Assembly: GCA_020853815.1 (NCBI GenBank)
Contig: JADYYE010000061.1
Coordinates: 1 to 46,769 of the forward strand
DNA length: 46,769 nucleotides
Direction of reading: 5' to 3'
From: Phycisphaerales bacterium
GTDB taxonomy: Bacteria > Planctomycetota > Phycisphaerae > Phycisphaerales > UBA1924
In this document: one piece after another, positions 1 through 8,880 of the stretch
Layout of the letters: every line of letters begins with the position of its first letter
Numbering within the stretch: the stretch's first letter is position 1
Notes under the pieces: model-generated
Databases searched by the model: none
What the model was told of the DNA's origin: nothing
The model's input: the letters and a program-made list of their open reading frames with translations, nothing else
Translations under genes and position numbers: made by a program

Positions 1-41
1 CCCCCCCCCCCCCCCCCCCGCCCCCCCCCCCCCCCCCCCCC
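1..41. repeat. Interrupted poly-C tract at the window edge
   Basis: The first 19 bases are C, followed by one G and then 21 more C. Nothing else in the window approaches this length of homopolymer; the next longest noted are C8 inside dnaE and C7 runs. It could be a genuine mononucleotide tract or an artefact of a sequence or contig end. No gene is visible between it and the terminator at 106-148. Confidence 0.9.
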
Positions 42-105
42 GTCAAGGGTGTTTTGCGTCCTTTGGAGTAATGCAATCATAACTACCTGATTGGCCAACA
101 AGACC

Positions 106-148
106 AAAAATCATCCGCGGCCGCGGATCACTCACACGGCCGCGGATG
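106..148 (-). terminator. Rho-independent terminator of the CHRD protein gene
   Basis: On the minus strand a 12-bp perfect stem (arms 137-148 and 112-123, loop 13 nt) is followed by A and five T residues at 111-106. It lies 30 nt past the stop codon at 178. The second arm is also part of a perfect 16-bp palindrome at 113-128 built around CCGCGGAT. Confidence 0.8.
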
Positions 149-177
149 CTGTGGGGTAGGGAAGCGTCGATCCCGGT

Positions 178-1452
178 TCAGCAGCCCATCTCGAAGTGCT
201 CGGCGAAGAAGTCGAAGTCGTCGCCGTTGACGAAGCCGTCGAAGTTGAGGTCGGCGGAGGCGGCGCCGGCGTCGAAGAGGGCGGCCCAGTCGTCGAAGTC
301 GTCGCCGTTGACGAAGCGGTCGTCGTTGAACTCGGCGGGGCAGTAGGGCAGGAATGGGGGCTGGATCTGCCCGCGGATGTCGCCGCCGGGGAAGTTGGTC
401 GTGTGGACGTTGAAGTAGGTCAGGCCGCCCTTGATGAGATGCTCGTCGGACTGCACGGCGCCGGAGGCCCAGCTGCCGAGCTTGCGTGGCCCGGCGGGGA
501 GGGTGTGCTTGATGCCGGCGTTCTGCGTGGGCCCGCCGAAGCCGTGGATGTGGGCGGCGGTTTCGGCGGCGGTGAGGTTGGCGTAGCGGATGTCATAGGC
601 GAGGTTGTTGCCGGCGAGGTCGAGGGCGACGAAGCCGCACCCGACGCCCGGGGAGCCGTTGGCGGGGACTTCCTGCGTGGCGTCGATGGGGACGACGGTG
701 GAGACGATCTGCCCGCGGATTTCTCCGCCGGGGAAGTTGGTGGAGTGAATGTTCACATAGGTCATGCCGTTCCACAGGTTTTCTTCGTCGGCGTCGGTGA
801 AGTTCCAGGTTCCGACCTTGAGGTTTCCGGCGGGAAGGGTGTGCTTGACGCCGGCGTTAACGCCGATGCGCGCGAAGCCGTGGATGTGGGCGGCGGTCTC
901 GGCGGCGGTGAGCCCGGCGTAGGCGATGTAATAGTCGAGGGTGTTGGCGACGTTGTCGTACATGAAGAGCCCGTAGCCGCGGGCGGGCGAGCCGTTGGCG
1001 GGAACTTCCTGGGCGGCGTCGATGGAGGCGACGTGGGTGACGATCTGGCCTCGGACTTCGCCCCCGGGGAACGCGGTGCTGTGGACGTTGACGTAGATTC
1101 GTCCGGCGATGATGTCGGACTCGAGCGCCTGGGGATAGTTGATCACGCCGCTCTTGACCGGACCGGCGGGCAGGTTGAAGAGCACGCCGGCGTTGACGCC
1201 CGGGCCCGCCGGGCCGTGGATGTGGGCGGCGGTCTCGACCCCGGAGAGGTTGGTGACGACGATGCGGTAGGTGATGGTGTTGTTCACGGGGTCGATCACG
1301 AACGCGCCGCAGCCGTCGGCGCTCGATGCGTTGGGCGGAACCTCCTGCGTGCCCGTCAGCAGGCAGACGCGACGGAACTCGGTGTTGTGGGCGAACGCGA
1401 GGGCGGAAATCGCCAACGCCGTCACTCCGGCGATCATGCGGGACCAGTTCAT
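178..1452 (-). CDS. Secreted triple-CHRD-domain protein with dockerin-like C-terminus
   Basis: This 424-residue protein starts at the ATG at 1452 because AGGGAGAAAG lies about 6 nt upstream; a longer reading frame is open upstream but lacks this signal. A signal peptide (MNWSRMIAGVTALAISALAFA) is followed by three tandem CHRD domains at roughly residues 25-140, 140-255 and 255-365. Each shows QEVPxNxS near its start, then AAHIHG and later FPGG(E/D)(V/I)RGQI. The last 53 residues hold two dockerin-like calcium loops ending in Gly-Cys; the first loop is degenerate (EFNDD instead of DxNxD). CHRD domains are named after chordin; their bacterial role is not settled. The protein is presumably exported and may be surface-held through its tail. 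The gene stands alone and has its own terminator at 106-148. Confidence 0.9.
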   Translation of the reverse strand: MNWSRMIAGVTALAISALAFAHNTEFRRVCLLTGTQEVPPNASSADGCGAFVIDPVNNTITYRIVVTNLSGVETAAHIHGPAGPGVNAGVLFNLPAGPVKSGVINYPQALESDIIAGRIYVNVHSTAFPGGEVRGQIVTHVASIDAAQEVPANGSPARGYGLFMYDNVANTLDYYIAYAGLTAAETAAHIHGFARIGVNAGVKHTLPAGNLKVGTWNFTDADEENLWNGMTYVNIHSTNFPGGEIRGQIVSTVVPIDATQEVPANGSPGVGCGFVALDLAGNNLAYDIRYANLTAAETAAHIHGFGGPTQNAGIKHTLPAGPRKLGSWASGAVQSDEHLIKGGLTYFNVHTTNFPGGDIRGQIQPPFLPYCPAEFNDDRFVNGDDFDDWAALFDAGAASADLNFDGFVNGDDFDFFAEHFEMGC

Positions 1453-1619
1453 GCTCTTTCTCCCTGTGTGTTTGCGCGGAGACATGCCGTGCGCCCCGGC
1501 GTCTCATGTCGCCTTCGCACCTCGGCCTTGCCTCGGTTGTGAGAGAATGTAACCGAGAATCGGTCGCCGCACGAGCCCTCTGTGCATAAACCATTGGTCC
1601 TGCTTTGGTTATGCCATCG

Positions 1620-3659
1620 TCAGTTGGGGTCTTTGGCGGGCTTGTTTTCCGCCGGCGGCGGCGCGGGTGGGTCGTTCCCGGAGTCGGGTTGGGGCCCGCC
1701 CTGAGGCTCCGGCGGGGGCTCCTCGTGCTTCTGGTTGGGCACAACCTTGAACTTCACGGTCGGCGTCGGCGCATCCTGGCCCTTGGCCCTTTGGATCGCC
1801 TTGGCGGCGTCCTCGCCTTCGGACGGCGGTTTGGAGACACGGGCGTCCTCTTCGCCGCTGCCGGGTCGAACGATGACGGTGCCGCTGGGTTTCTTTCGCT
1901 TGTCCTTGGCCTTGTCGCGGCTGCCGGGGGTGGAGACGGACTTGAAGAGGTCCCACGCCGAGCCGTTGGTCTGGGCAAGGCGCGAGCGGGGATCGAGTTT
2001 GACGTCGCTCGGGACGCTGGTGCTCCAAGACTCGGAGGCGGCCACACGACCCGGCATTGCACGATCCCACCAGATCAGGGGGACATAGCCCGCGTCGGCG
2101 ATGCGCGAGGAGTCGCGCGCGACCTGGTCGGCGTCCGCGGGCGCGCCGAAATACTCCGCGTGGCGGGCGTAGCTATGGCTCGCCCAGGTTTCGTGCCCGG
2201 GCACGAGCAGGTCGGCCAGGTAGTTCGGGGAATCGATCAGGAGTTGCGTCTCGGGAGAGGTCGCTTTCTGATCGAGCGTGGCGCGGACCATGGTGGGCGC
2301 TACGACGTGGAGGATGTCGCAGGCCGAGGGCTCGAGGACGAAGCGGACTTTCGGGTAGCGGTTCTGCAGCGTGCGCAGCCACGGGTACTGCGTCCAGATG
2401 GGCGTGACGGCGTGGCGGAAATCGCCGAGCATGATCGTGGAAGCCCCCGCGCGGACCGCGGCGTCCATCTCGGCCAGCGACGCCTGCACATGGTCGGTGT
2501 AGCTCGGCTCGAGTGCTTCCCAGTCCACGCCCTCGAAAGTCTGCGACACCTGGCAGGAGCGCCCCCACCACAGCCCGAGCTCCGTCCCCAGCGCCGGGAG
2601 CGAGGGCAGGCCCTGCGTGCGATCGAGCAGCTCGGCGTACCCCGCCTGCTTGGCCCACGGCGTCGCCATCTGGAATGGCGCGGGGTTCGACGGCGCTACG
2701 CCCGTCTGCCCGCGCAGAATCATGCCGCCGGCCTTGGCGTCGCGCAGGTGCTTCACCAGCCCGGACCAGCCGCGCTCGTCGGGACGGAAGGCGGGGTTCC
2801 AGCCGCGCGGGTTGGCGGGCTCCATCCAGGATTCGGCGGCGGCCTCAAAGCCCTGCATGGCCTCGGGCCGGCGCTTGTATTTCACCACGCCGTAGAACTC
2901 GCGGAAGAAGTTGCGGTAGGGAACGAGGGTGCGTTGCCAGCCCTGGCCGCTCTGCATGGCACGGACGCAGACGATGTACGTGCGGGTCTCGCCGGGTCGA
3001 AGCTCGGCGTCGTGGACCAGCGAGTTGGCGGCGGCGTCGCCGAGGCTTCCGAGCTGGAAGCGGGCCAGCCAGCCGCGTCCGCCCTCGCCCGAGACCTGCT
3101 TGCCGCCGGGGCTCGAGATCGAGAGGCGGACGTCGTGCTTGTAGGACATGACCGGGTAGAGCAGGCTGACACCGAGGGTGTACTTGTCTCCTTCGAGCAC
3201 GAAGACGGGTGAATAGAGCTCGTCGGGATAGTCGGCCCACTGGGCGGCGAACGACTGGGCGTCGACGGCGCGCTTGCGCGGCACGTCGCGGAAGTCCCAG
3301 TAGGAGATCTTGCGTCCGAGGGTGGCGATCCCGATGTTGATGAGGCCGAGGCGCTTGGGCGTGCCGGCGGTGTTGGTGAATCGGAAGATGAGGTCGCCGC
3401 CGGCGGGCTGTTCCTGGAGCGCCACCTCGGCCTTGATGGCGGGGTCGAAGTTTTCGAGGATGGGCGTGCCGCGTGAGAGCACGATCGGCGCGTTGCCGCG
3501 GAGGTCGCGGAGATCGAACTCGTCGTTCTCGCCGAGGGTCGCCTTGACGCTGGGCGAGGCGTTCTCCTTGGCGGGGAGGGGGACATGAACGCGCGCGGTC
3601 TGGGCCCGGGCAGCGAGCGCGCCCAGCAGCATGAACAGGAGTGTCACCCAGCGACGCAT
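1620..3659 (-). CDS. Large secreted protein of unknown function
   Basis: I do not recognise the family of this 679-residue protein. The frame is open further upstream, but the ATG at 3659 gives a clean signal peptide (MRRWVTLLFMLLGALAARAQ). The body is rich in Trp, Tyr and Pro. Around residues 350-580 it has alternating segments such as ASTIMLGDFRHAVTPIW and GYVPLIWWDR, which recall a TIM-barrel glycosidase-like fold; this is an impression only. The last 80 or so residues are low-complexity, rich in Pro, Glu and Lys, and probably disordered. It is divergent from the propeller gene at 4132 and followed by the CHRD gene. No Shine-Dalgarno site is convincing at the chosen start. Confidence 0.8.
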   Translation of the reverse strand: MRRWVTLLFMLLGALAARAQTARVHVPLPAKENASPSVKATLGENDEFDLRDLRGNAPIVLSRGTPILENFDPAIKAEVALQEQPAGGDLIFRFTNTAGTPKRLGLINIGIATLGRKISYWDFRDVPRKRAVDAQSFAAQWADYPDELYSPVFVLEGDKYTLGVSLLYPVMSYKHDVRLSISSPGGKQVSGEGGRGWLARFQLGSLGDAAANSLVHDAELRPGETRTYIVCVRAMQSGQGWQRTLVPYRNFFREFYGVVKYKRRPEAMQGFEAAAESWMEPANPRGWNPAFRPDERGWSGLVKHLRDAKAGGMILRGQTGVAPSNPAPFQMATPWAKQAGYAELLDRTQGLPSLPALGTELGLWWGRSCQVSQTFEGVDWEALEPSYTDHVQASLAEMDAAVRAGASTIMLGDFRHAVTPIWTQYPWLRTLQNRYPKVRFVLEPSACDILHVVAPTMVRATLDQKATSPETQLLIDSPNYLADLLVPGHETWASHSYARHAEYFGAPADADQVARDSSRIADAGYVPLIWWDRAMPGRVAASESWSTSVPSDVKLDPRSRLAQTNGSAWDLFKSVSTPGSRDKAKDKRKKPSGTVIVRPGSGEEDARVSKPPSEGEDAAKAIQRAKGQDAPTPTVKFKVVPNQKHEEPPPEPQGGPQPDSGNDPPAPPPAENKPAKDPN

Positions 3660-4045
3660 CAACGAGGATCCCATGGCCGTGGCTCGGCGCGGGCGCGCCG
3701 GCTTGGCTATCGGCACCATCGGCACGCGGCGGCGCGGACTCCACGTTCCCTCCCGCGGAGCGCCGGGCGCGGGCGGCGCAGACGCGCCAATCGGCAGGGT
3801 CTCCGTGGAGTCTCGAACGCGCGCGAGCGGCGAGGGTGATAACCCAAGGGAAGAGGCAGACACGAATCCGGCCAGCGCGTGAACACGCGAACCCGCGCGG
3901 GATGGCGGGCGAGCCAGTTCAGAGCAAAGCCCTGGAGCTGCCGCGCGGGTCCAAGGGCGTCGCCCGGCCGCGATCGGTCCTTGTTCGTCTGGGGTCCACC
4001 GGCCGGGGACCCCGGTGCGTTTTTCGACCCGCGCCGGGAACGTCC
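3660..4045. other. Non-coding divergent region with a GC-rich hairpin
   Basis: No supported gene lies between the two divergent exported-protein genes. A hairpin with a 7-bp perfect stem (3991-3997 with 4007-4013, loop 9 nt) is followed after 6 nt by TTTTT. It could terminate an unseen short plus-strand transcript. The mapped promoter of the downstream gene lies beyond it. Confidence 0.5.
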
Positions 4046-4074
4046 TTGGAGCAAAGCGGTCGGCGCGGTAGTTT
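4046..4074 (+). promoter_or_regulatory. Sigma-70-like promoter of the propeller gene
   Basis: TTGGAG at 4046-4051 and TAGTTT at 4069-4074 are separated by exactly 17 nt. They would give a leader of about 50 nt before the ATG at 4132, in keeping with the Shine-Dalgarno site there. Confidence 0.5.
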
Positions 4075-4131
4075 GGAACTCCCTCCCGGACACAGTTCTT
4101 TCTCGTGCCGGGGCCAACCGGAGATCAGGTC

Positions 4132-6636
4132 ATGCGTCGCTCCCAGCTTTTCGTCCTTGTTTCATGTGCCGCTCTCGCTTCGCTCACCGGAGCACAGTGG
4201 CTCGGCGGGCCCGAGATTCGTTCGCGCGACGGCGATGTTCCGGTCCATCGCTTTGATTCCGATCGCCCGTTGATCGGGGCGGAGTTCGGAGGCGGCGCGG
4301 ACACGCGGGCCAACGCCTTGTTCGTGCATGTTGGCGGCCATCCCGAGGCGGATGCGCACTCCGGGGCCGCGATGCTCCCCGACGGCGTGTCGGTCGTCGT
4401 CTCCAACCGCGACAGCAAGAACCTGGTCATCTTCAACACGACCACGCGCGGGCTGGTGAAGGCGATCGCGCTGTCGGGCACGCCCAACGGCGTGGCGGTG
4501 ACGCCGGACGGGAGCAAGGCCGTCACCCCCAACATTCTGGAGGGGACGGTGTCGGTGGTTGACTTGGTTTCCGGCGTTGAAGCGACCGTGGCGCTGGCGG
4601 GGACGAACCCGCTGATCGCGCGGATCACGCCGGACGGGACTCGGGGCGTGGTGCAGGACAACACCACGCAATCGCTGTACGTCATCGACCTGGCGAGCGC
4701 GAGCCTGATCCGCACGATTCCCACGGCGGGGCGGATCGTGTACAGCGTCTCGGTCAACTTTGAGACGATGGCGACCGGCTCGGTTCCGACCGGCTTTGAG
4801 CTTGCGGACAACAACACCGCGATCATCGCGGACTATTTCAACGACAAGATCCTGATCGCGGACCTCTCGACGGGCGTGGTGAGTTCGATCACGTCGCCCG
4901 ACCAGCCGCGCTCGGTCGCGGTCAACGCCGCGGGCACCAAGGGCGTCGTGACGCACACCGGCGCGACGCGGAAGCTCTCCGTGGTTGACATTCCGGCGCG
5001 CGCGATCAGTTCGTCGATCTCGACGACCGCGGACCTGTGGGGCCCGGTGACGATGAACCCGACGGGAACGCACGCGGTCGTCGCGATCCAGAACAACTGC
5101 CGTGTCGTTGACCTTGCGACGGGCGTCGCCTCCGGCGACCTTGCGACCAACAGCGTGGACCATCTGTGGACCACGTCGAACGGGCAATATGTGCTCGCGT
5201 CCGGCTTCCGCGGGAGCATCATCAGCTATGCGACGCAGACGATTGTGAAGGAGACCAACAACTTCGTGCTATGCCCGCACGGCGCGGTCTCGCCGGTCTC
5301 CAGCCGCGCCGTGATGTTCAGTGATGTCTTCGGCGAGGACATGGTCGTCGTCGATACCAACGGGGCCTCGGGCTCGCTTCTTTCCGCCGGGCCGAGCGGG
5401 CCAGTGCCGGAGGGGGATCGCTGCCGCACCGTCGCGGTCAGCGCCGATGGCTCGCGTGCCGTCGCGGTCAGCCAGCAGAGTCAGACCGCCGCGCTCATCA
5501 ACACGCAGACGGGCGCGGTCATCGGGTGGGCCACGACGGGGCGTCGACCGGGCGGCGTGGCGATCACGCCCGACGGGACCAAGGCCGTCGTCGCCAACCG
5601 CGACGGTACGGACGCGACCATCATCAGCCTCCCCTCCATGGCGGTCACCAGCGTCCCGATCTCCACGCGCGGCGACGAGGTCGAGATCTCGCCCGACGGG
5701 CAGTTCGCGTACATCGCGGTCGTGACGGGCGGCGACGGCGTGTGGCGCATCAACCTCAACACCAACACCGTCCAGGGGGCCAAGCTCGTCACCGGCGACA
5801 TGGGCGGCGTGGGCTACGTCAATAGCCAGTTCAGCGGCATAACCCTCAGCCCCGACGGCAAGACGCTTGTCACCTGCAACTCGTTCACCAACAACATCTC
5901 CATCATCGACACGACGACCTGGAGCGTCGTGAAGACCCTTGCCGTCGGCACGTTCCCGACGCGGGCCGCGTTCTCGCACGACAACTCGAAGATCTACATC
6001 GCCAACCGCGACAGCGACAATGTGTCGGTGGTTACCAACGCCGGCGCCGCGTCCAGCGTGTCGGGCACGATCGTCGCGGGCGACCAGCCCTATGAGATGG
6101 CCGTCGGCCCCGACGGCACGCGCCTGTATGTGTCGAACTTCGGCGTCAACAACGTGCGCGTCGTCAACACCTCGACGCTCGCCACGCTCGCGACCATCGC
6201 CATGCCCGCCAACCAGTACATCGCGGGCCTGCGCCTCACGCCCGACGGCACGCGCCTCTACGTCTCGACCGGCAACGGCTCGGTCAGCATCTCGGCCAAC
6301 TACTTCTGGCAGACCCAGCTGGGCACGATCAGCATCATCGACACCGCGACCAACTCGATCGTCGACAGCGCGAACACGGGGCGATCGAGCGCCATGATCG
6401 ACATGAGCGCCGCGGGCAATCGCCTCGCGACCGCCGAATGCTGGGGCGACGGCGTGTCGATCCTCTCGCGCTGCCGCGCCGACTTCAACGGCGACGGGTT
6501 CGTCAATGGCAACGACTACGACGAGTTCGCGGAGCTGTTCGACATCGCCGACCCCGGCGCGGACTTCAACGGCGACGGGTTCGTCAATGGCAACGACTAC
6601 GACGAGTTCGCGGACGCGTTTGACCAAGGGTGTTGA
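4132..6636 (+). CDS. Secreted YVTN-type beta-propeller protein with dockerin-like tail
   Basis: This 834-residue protein starts at the ATG at 4132, preceded by GGAG about 8 nt upstream, and opens with a signal peptide (MRRSQLFVLVSCAALASLTGA). Most of the body is beta-propeller repeats of the YVTN/NHL kind, with recurring blade motifs such as ITPDGTKAVVANRD, LSPDGKTLVTCN and KIYIANRDSDNVSVV, probably enough for two propellers. The last 53 residues are two dockerin-like loops (DFNGDGFVNGNDYD twice) ending in Gly-Cys. Family knowledge suggests an extracellular binding or structural scaffold rather than an enzyme. A 53-bp exact DNA duplication encodes the two tail loops. A terminator follows at 6716. 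Confidence 0.9.
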   Translation: MRRSQLFVLVSCAALASLTGAQWLGGPEIRSRDGDVPVHRFDSDRPLIGAEFGGGADTRANALFVHVGGHPEADAHSGAAMLPDGVSVVVSNRDSKNLVIFNTTTRGLVKAIALSGTPNGVAVTPDGSKAVTPNILEGTVSVVDLVSGVEATVALAGTNPLIARITPDGTRGVVQDNTTQSLYVIDLASASLIRTIPTAGRIVYSVSVNFETMATGSVPTGFELADNNTAIIADYFNDKILIADLSTGVVSSITSPDQPRSVAVNAAGTKGVVTHTGATRKLSVVDIPARAISSSISTTADLWGPVTMNPTGTHAVVAIQNNCRVVDLATGVASGDLATNSVDHLWTTSNGQYVLASGFRGSIISYATQTIVKETNNFVLCPHGAVSPVSSRAVMFSDVFGEDMVVVDTNGASGSLLSAGPSGPVPEGDRCRTVAVSADGSRAVAVSQQSQTAALINTQTGAVIGWATTGRRPGGVAITPDGTKAVVANRDGTDATIISLPSMAVTSVPISTRGDEVEISPDGQFAYIAVVTGGDGVWRINLNTNTVQGAKLVTGDMGGVGYVNSQFSGITLSPDGKTLVTCNSFTNNISIIDTTTWSVVKTLAVGTFPTRAAFSHDNSKIYIANRDSDNVSVVTNAGAASSVSGTIVAGDQPYEMAVGPDGTRLYVSNFGVNNVRVVNTSTLATLATIAMPANQYIAGLRLTPDGTRLYVSTGNGSVSISANYFWQTQLGTISIIDTATNSIVDSANTGRSSAMIDMSAAGNRLATAECWGDGVSILSRCRADFNGDGFVNGNDYDEFAELFDIADPGADFNGDGFVNGNDYDEFADAFDQGC
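6481..6614 (+). repeat. 53-bp exact direct repeat encoding the two dockerin-like loops
   Basis: Bases 6481-6533 and 6562-6614 appear identical, with a period of 81 bp (27 codons). The equivalent loops in the other two proteins of this type are clearly diverged at DNA level, so this copy is either recently duplicated or kept alike by gene conversion. Confidence 0.85.
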
Positions 6637-6715
6637 GAAGCGGCATCGGGGCCGAAGCTCGGGCCTCAGGCCTTGAGCATCAAGAACACTGCACCGGAAC
6701 AGACGCTGGCTCTAC

Positions 6716-6740
6716 GCCCCCGACCCTTCGGGGGCTTTTC
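6716..6740 (+). terminator. Rho-independent terminator of the propeller gene
   Basis: An 8-bp perfect stem (6716-6723 with 6728-6735) with a CCCT loop is followed by TTTTC. It lies 80 nt beyond the stop codon at 6636. The rest of 6637-6911 shows no gene. Confidence 0.8.
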
Positions 6741-6911
6741 ATTGGCGCACCGCCGACCGCTGTGCGGGCCCGCACCAATCCAGCCAGACGACGGCACAAC
6801 ACACGAAAAGTCCGGCGTGAAACCGCTCGGCCCCGTTTCCCAACAACGCTGCGCCGGCGCTCGCCGCTCTCGCGGCACGATCGCACCAGCGCCGGCGGGG
6901 GGCTTTGTCCG

Positions 6912-7109
6912 ATGCGGTATCTCCTGGCCATCCTCCTGCCGCCCGTCGCGGTGCTGTTCTGCGGCAAGCCGTTCCAGGCCCTGCTGAACCTCGTCCTCAC
7001 CCTGTGCTTCTGGGTGCCCGGCATGGTCCACGCCATCCTCGTCGCCCACGACTACTACGAAGACCGGCGCGCCGAACGCCTCTTCGCCCGCATGGGCGGC
7101 GTGATGTAG
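6912..7109 (+). CDS. Small YqaE/Pmp3-family membrane protein
   Basis: This 65-residue protein is almost entirely two hydrophobic segments (residues 3-16 and 22-46), followed by a charged C-terminal tail (DYYEDRRAERLFARMGG). Two transmembrane helices with a Leu/Pro-rich first helix (LLAILLPPVAVLF) and a PGxxHAI(L/V) motif fit the UPF0057/Pmp3 proteolipid family. Members are linked with membrane potential and stress tolerance in yeast and plants; the bacterial role is unclear. The ATG at 6912 is chosen because it starts the first helix. The stop codon is followed 4 nt later by a purine-rich octamer array. Confidence 0.8.
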   Translation: MRYLLAILLPPVAVLFCGKPFQALLNLVLTLCFWVPGMVHAILVAHDYYEDRRAERLFARMGGVM

Positions 7110-7113
7110 GTAG

Positions 7114-7158
7114 AGCGAGGCAGCGAATCAGCGACTCAGCGAAACAGGGACAGAGCAG
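7114..7158 (+). repeat. Octamer tandem array after the Pmp3-like gene
   Basis: Units of the form AGCGANNC are repeated four times (endings GGC, ATC, CTC, AAC), followed by AGGGACAG. The array starts 4 nt after the stop codon at 7109 and is purine-rich in the sense of that mRNA. The same unit order (AGCGA units, then AGCGAAAC or AGCGAAGC, then AGGG) recurs on the other strand after serA and pfkB. Confidence 0.85.
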
Positions 7159-7420
7159 AAGCCACGAAACGCGAACGAGGGGCTCTGCCCTGGGTGGCCC
7201 GACGGCCCCGCTGGTCTGATACTCGTCTTGATCCGGGTGGCGAGGCCATGGCCCATCCCTGCCGGCTCGACCACGAATCCCCATGCCCTCGATGAGTGTC
7301 GCGAGCACGCGAACCGCGGGCAGGACAATTCCCAACGCTTCGGATTCGCTCGCAAGCTCGCTCATCCGCGGCATGGACCGACGCACCCCTCCTGTAGTTC
7401 CCGGCCGGCGCTGGTGTCCT
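7159..7420. other. Intergenic stretch without a supported gene
   Basis: This stretch separates two octamer arrays of opposite orientation, so the whole 7114-7468 segment is an imperfect inverted repeat with a central spacer. A short minus-strand open frame with a helical-looking start (MSELASESEALGIVLPAV) is present, but it has no ribosome binding site and runs into the repeat. I do not call it. Confidence 0.6.
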
Positions 7421-7468
7421 TCCCTGTCTCCGTGTCTCCCTGCTTCGCTGTCTCGCTGTCTCGCTGCT
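7421..7468 (-). repeat. Octamer tandem array running into the serA stop codon
   Basis: Read on the plus strand there are six octamers: TCCCTGTC, TCCGTGTC, TCCCTGCT, TCGCTGTC twice, then TCGCTGCT. In the serA mRNA sense this is (AGCGAGAC)n, purine-rich. The last unit overlaps the serA stop codon at 7467-7469. Confidence 0.9.
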
Positions 7469-8711
7469 AATACAGCACCCGCGCCCGGATCGTCTCCGCC
7501 AGCCCCTTGAGCCGCTTCACGATCTCCCCGGCGTTGGATGGGTCGATGTCGAGCACCACGTAGCCGTACTCGCGGTCGGTCTGCAGATACTCGGCCGTGA
7601 TGTTCGCGCCGAGTTCCGCGATTGTGCGGTGGATCGCGCTCAGGACGCCCGGCACGTTGCGGTGGAAGTGCAGAATCCGGTGCCGCCGCGACTGCTTCGG
7701 ATCGTCCGTGTGCTGGTCGGGCAGCTCGACCTGCGGCACGTTCACCGCCCCCATCGTGGTTCCCACGTTCACGAACCGCAGCAGCTTCGTACACACGTCG
7801 TCCGCGATGCTCTCCTGCGCCTGTTCGGTGCTTCCGCCGATGTGCGGCGTGAGGATCACGTTGGGCAGGCCGCGCACCGGGCTCTCGAACGGATCGCCGC
7901 GCCCCGCCGGCTCCTCCGGGAAGACGTCGAGCGCCGCGCCCGCGACCTTGCCGCTCTTGAGCGCCGCGGCCAGCGCGCCGAGCTCCACCACGCTCCCGCG
8001 CGCGTTGTTGATCACGTACGAGCCCTGCTTCATCCGCGCCAGCTCCGTCTTGCCGATCATGTTCTTGGTGCGGCTCGTCGCGGGAACGTGCAGCGTCAGC
8101 ACGTCGCACTGCTCCAGGAGCTCGTTCAGCGACTTGCACGCCCGCGCGTTCCCGAGCGGGAGCTTGGGCACGATGTCGAAGTACATCACGCGCATGCCCA
8201 TCGCCTCGGCCAGGATCGACACCTGCGTGCCGATGTGCCCATAGCCCACGATGCCGATCGTCCGCCCGCGGACTTCGTGCGCGCCCTCCGCCGATTTGTC
8301 CCAGAGGCCCGCGTGCATCTCGCGCGTCTTGTCCACGAGGCGCCGGTGCAGCGCCACGGCCTCGGCGATCGTCAGTTCCGCGACCGAACGCGTGTTGGAA
8401 AATGGCGAGTTGAACACCGCGATCCCGCGCGACGCCGCGCACGCCAGGTCGATCTGGTTGGTCCCGATGCAGAAGCAGCCGGCCGACAGCAGGCGCGGCG
8501 CCTTGGCGAGCACCTCCGGCGTCAGCGTTGTCTTCGAGCGGATGCCCACCAGGTGCGCGTCGGCGATCGCCTTCTCCAGCGCCGCGCCCTCCAGCGCCTT
8601 GGCGAAGGTGCGGACCTTGAAGCCCTCGCGCTCCAGCATCGCGGCCCCGTGGGGATGGACCCCCTCCAGCAGCACCGCGGTGATCTTCTCCTTCGGATAC
8701 GACGTCTTCAT
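7467..8711 (-). CDS. serA: D-3-phosphoglycerate dehydrogenase
   Basis: This 414-residue enzyme oxidises 3-phosphoglycerate to 3-phosphohydroxypyruvate with NAD+, the first step of serine synthesis. The NAD-binding motif is GIVGYGHIGTQVSILAEAMG with a downstream acidic residue (MYFDI). The substrate and catalytic segments RGSVVELGAL and TPHIGGSTEQAQ carry the expected Arg and His. The last 80 or so residues form an ACT-type regulatory domain (NVPGVLSAIHRTIAELGANI), so serine feedback is plausible. The length matches the short E. coli-type SerA. The ATG at 8711 has GGAG about 7 nt upstream. The stop codon sits at the edge of a tandem octamer array. Confidence 0.95.
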   Translation of the reverse strand: MKTSYPKEKITAVLLEGVHPHGAAMLEREGFKVRTFAKALEGAALEKAIADAHLVGIRSKTTLTPEVLAKAPRLLSAGCFCIGTNQIDLACAASRGIAVFNSPFSNTRSVAELTIAEAVALHRRLVDKTREMHAGLWDKSAEGAHEVRGRTIGIVGYGHIGTQVSILAEAMGMRVMYFDIVPKLPLGNARACKSLNELLEQCDVLTLHVPATSRTKNMIGKTELARMKQGSYVINNARGSVVELGALAAALKSGKVAGAALDVFPEEPAGRGDPFESPVRGLPNVILTPHIGGSTEQAQESIADDVCTKLLRFVNVGTTMGAVNVPQVELPDQHTDDPKQSRRHRILHFHRNVPGVLSAIHRTIAELGANITAEYLQTDREYGYVVLDIDPSNAGEIVKRLKGLAETIRARVLY

Positions 8712-8880
8712 TTCAAGCTCCGCGGTTCTTCAACGGCATTCCGGCACAGGGGCGGGCGGCGGGCGACGCTGCGAACCAAACCAGACCATTCCTATCGGCA
8801 CTTTCAGCCCGCGGATTGCGTTCGGCACGATCGCGCCCCGGGGTCAAAGAGGCTTCCTCTCCCCGTCCCTCGTTCGTCGT

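Noticed and set aside
196..1542. 448-codon plus-strand frame opposite the CHRD gene
   Set aside because: It is Gly, Val and Asp rich shadow sequence; the minus strand has a signal peptide, repeats and a Shine-Dalgarno site.
7128..7380. Small minus-strand gene downstream of serA
   Set aside because: There is no ribosome binding site, the composition is odd, and it reads into the octamer repeat.
7114..7468. Insertion sequence bounded by inverted repeats
   Set aside because: The inverted arrays each belong to the 3' end of a different gene (Pmp3-like and serA), there is no transposase and no target duplication was seen.
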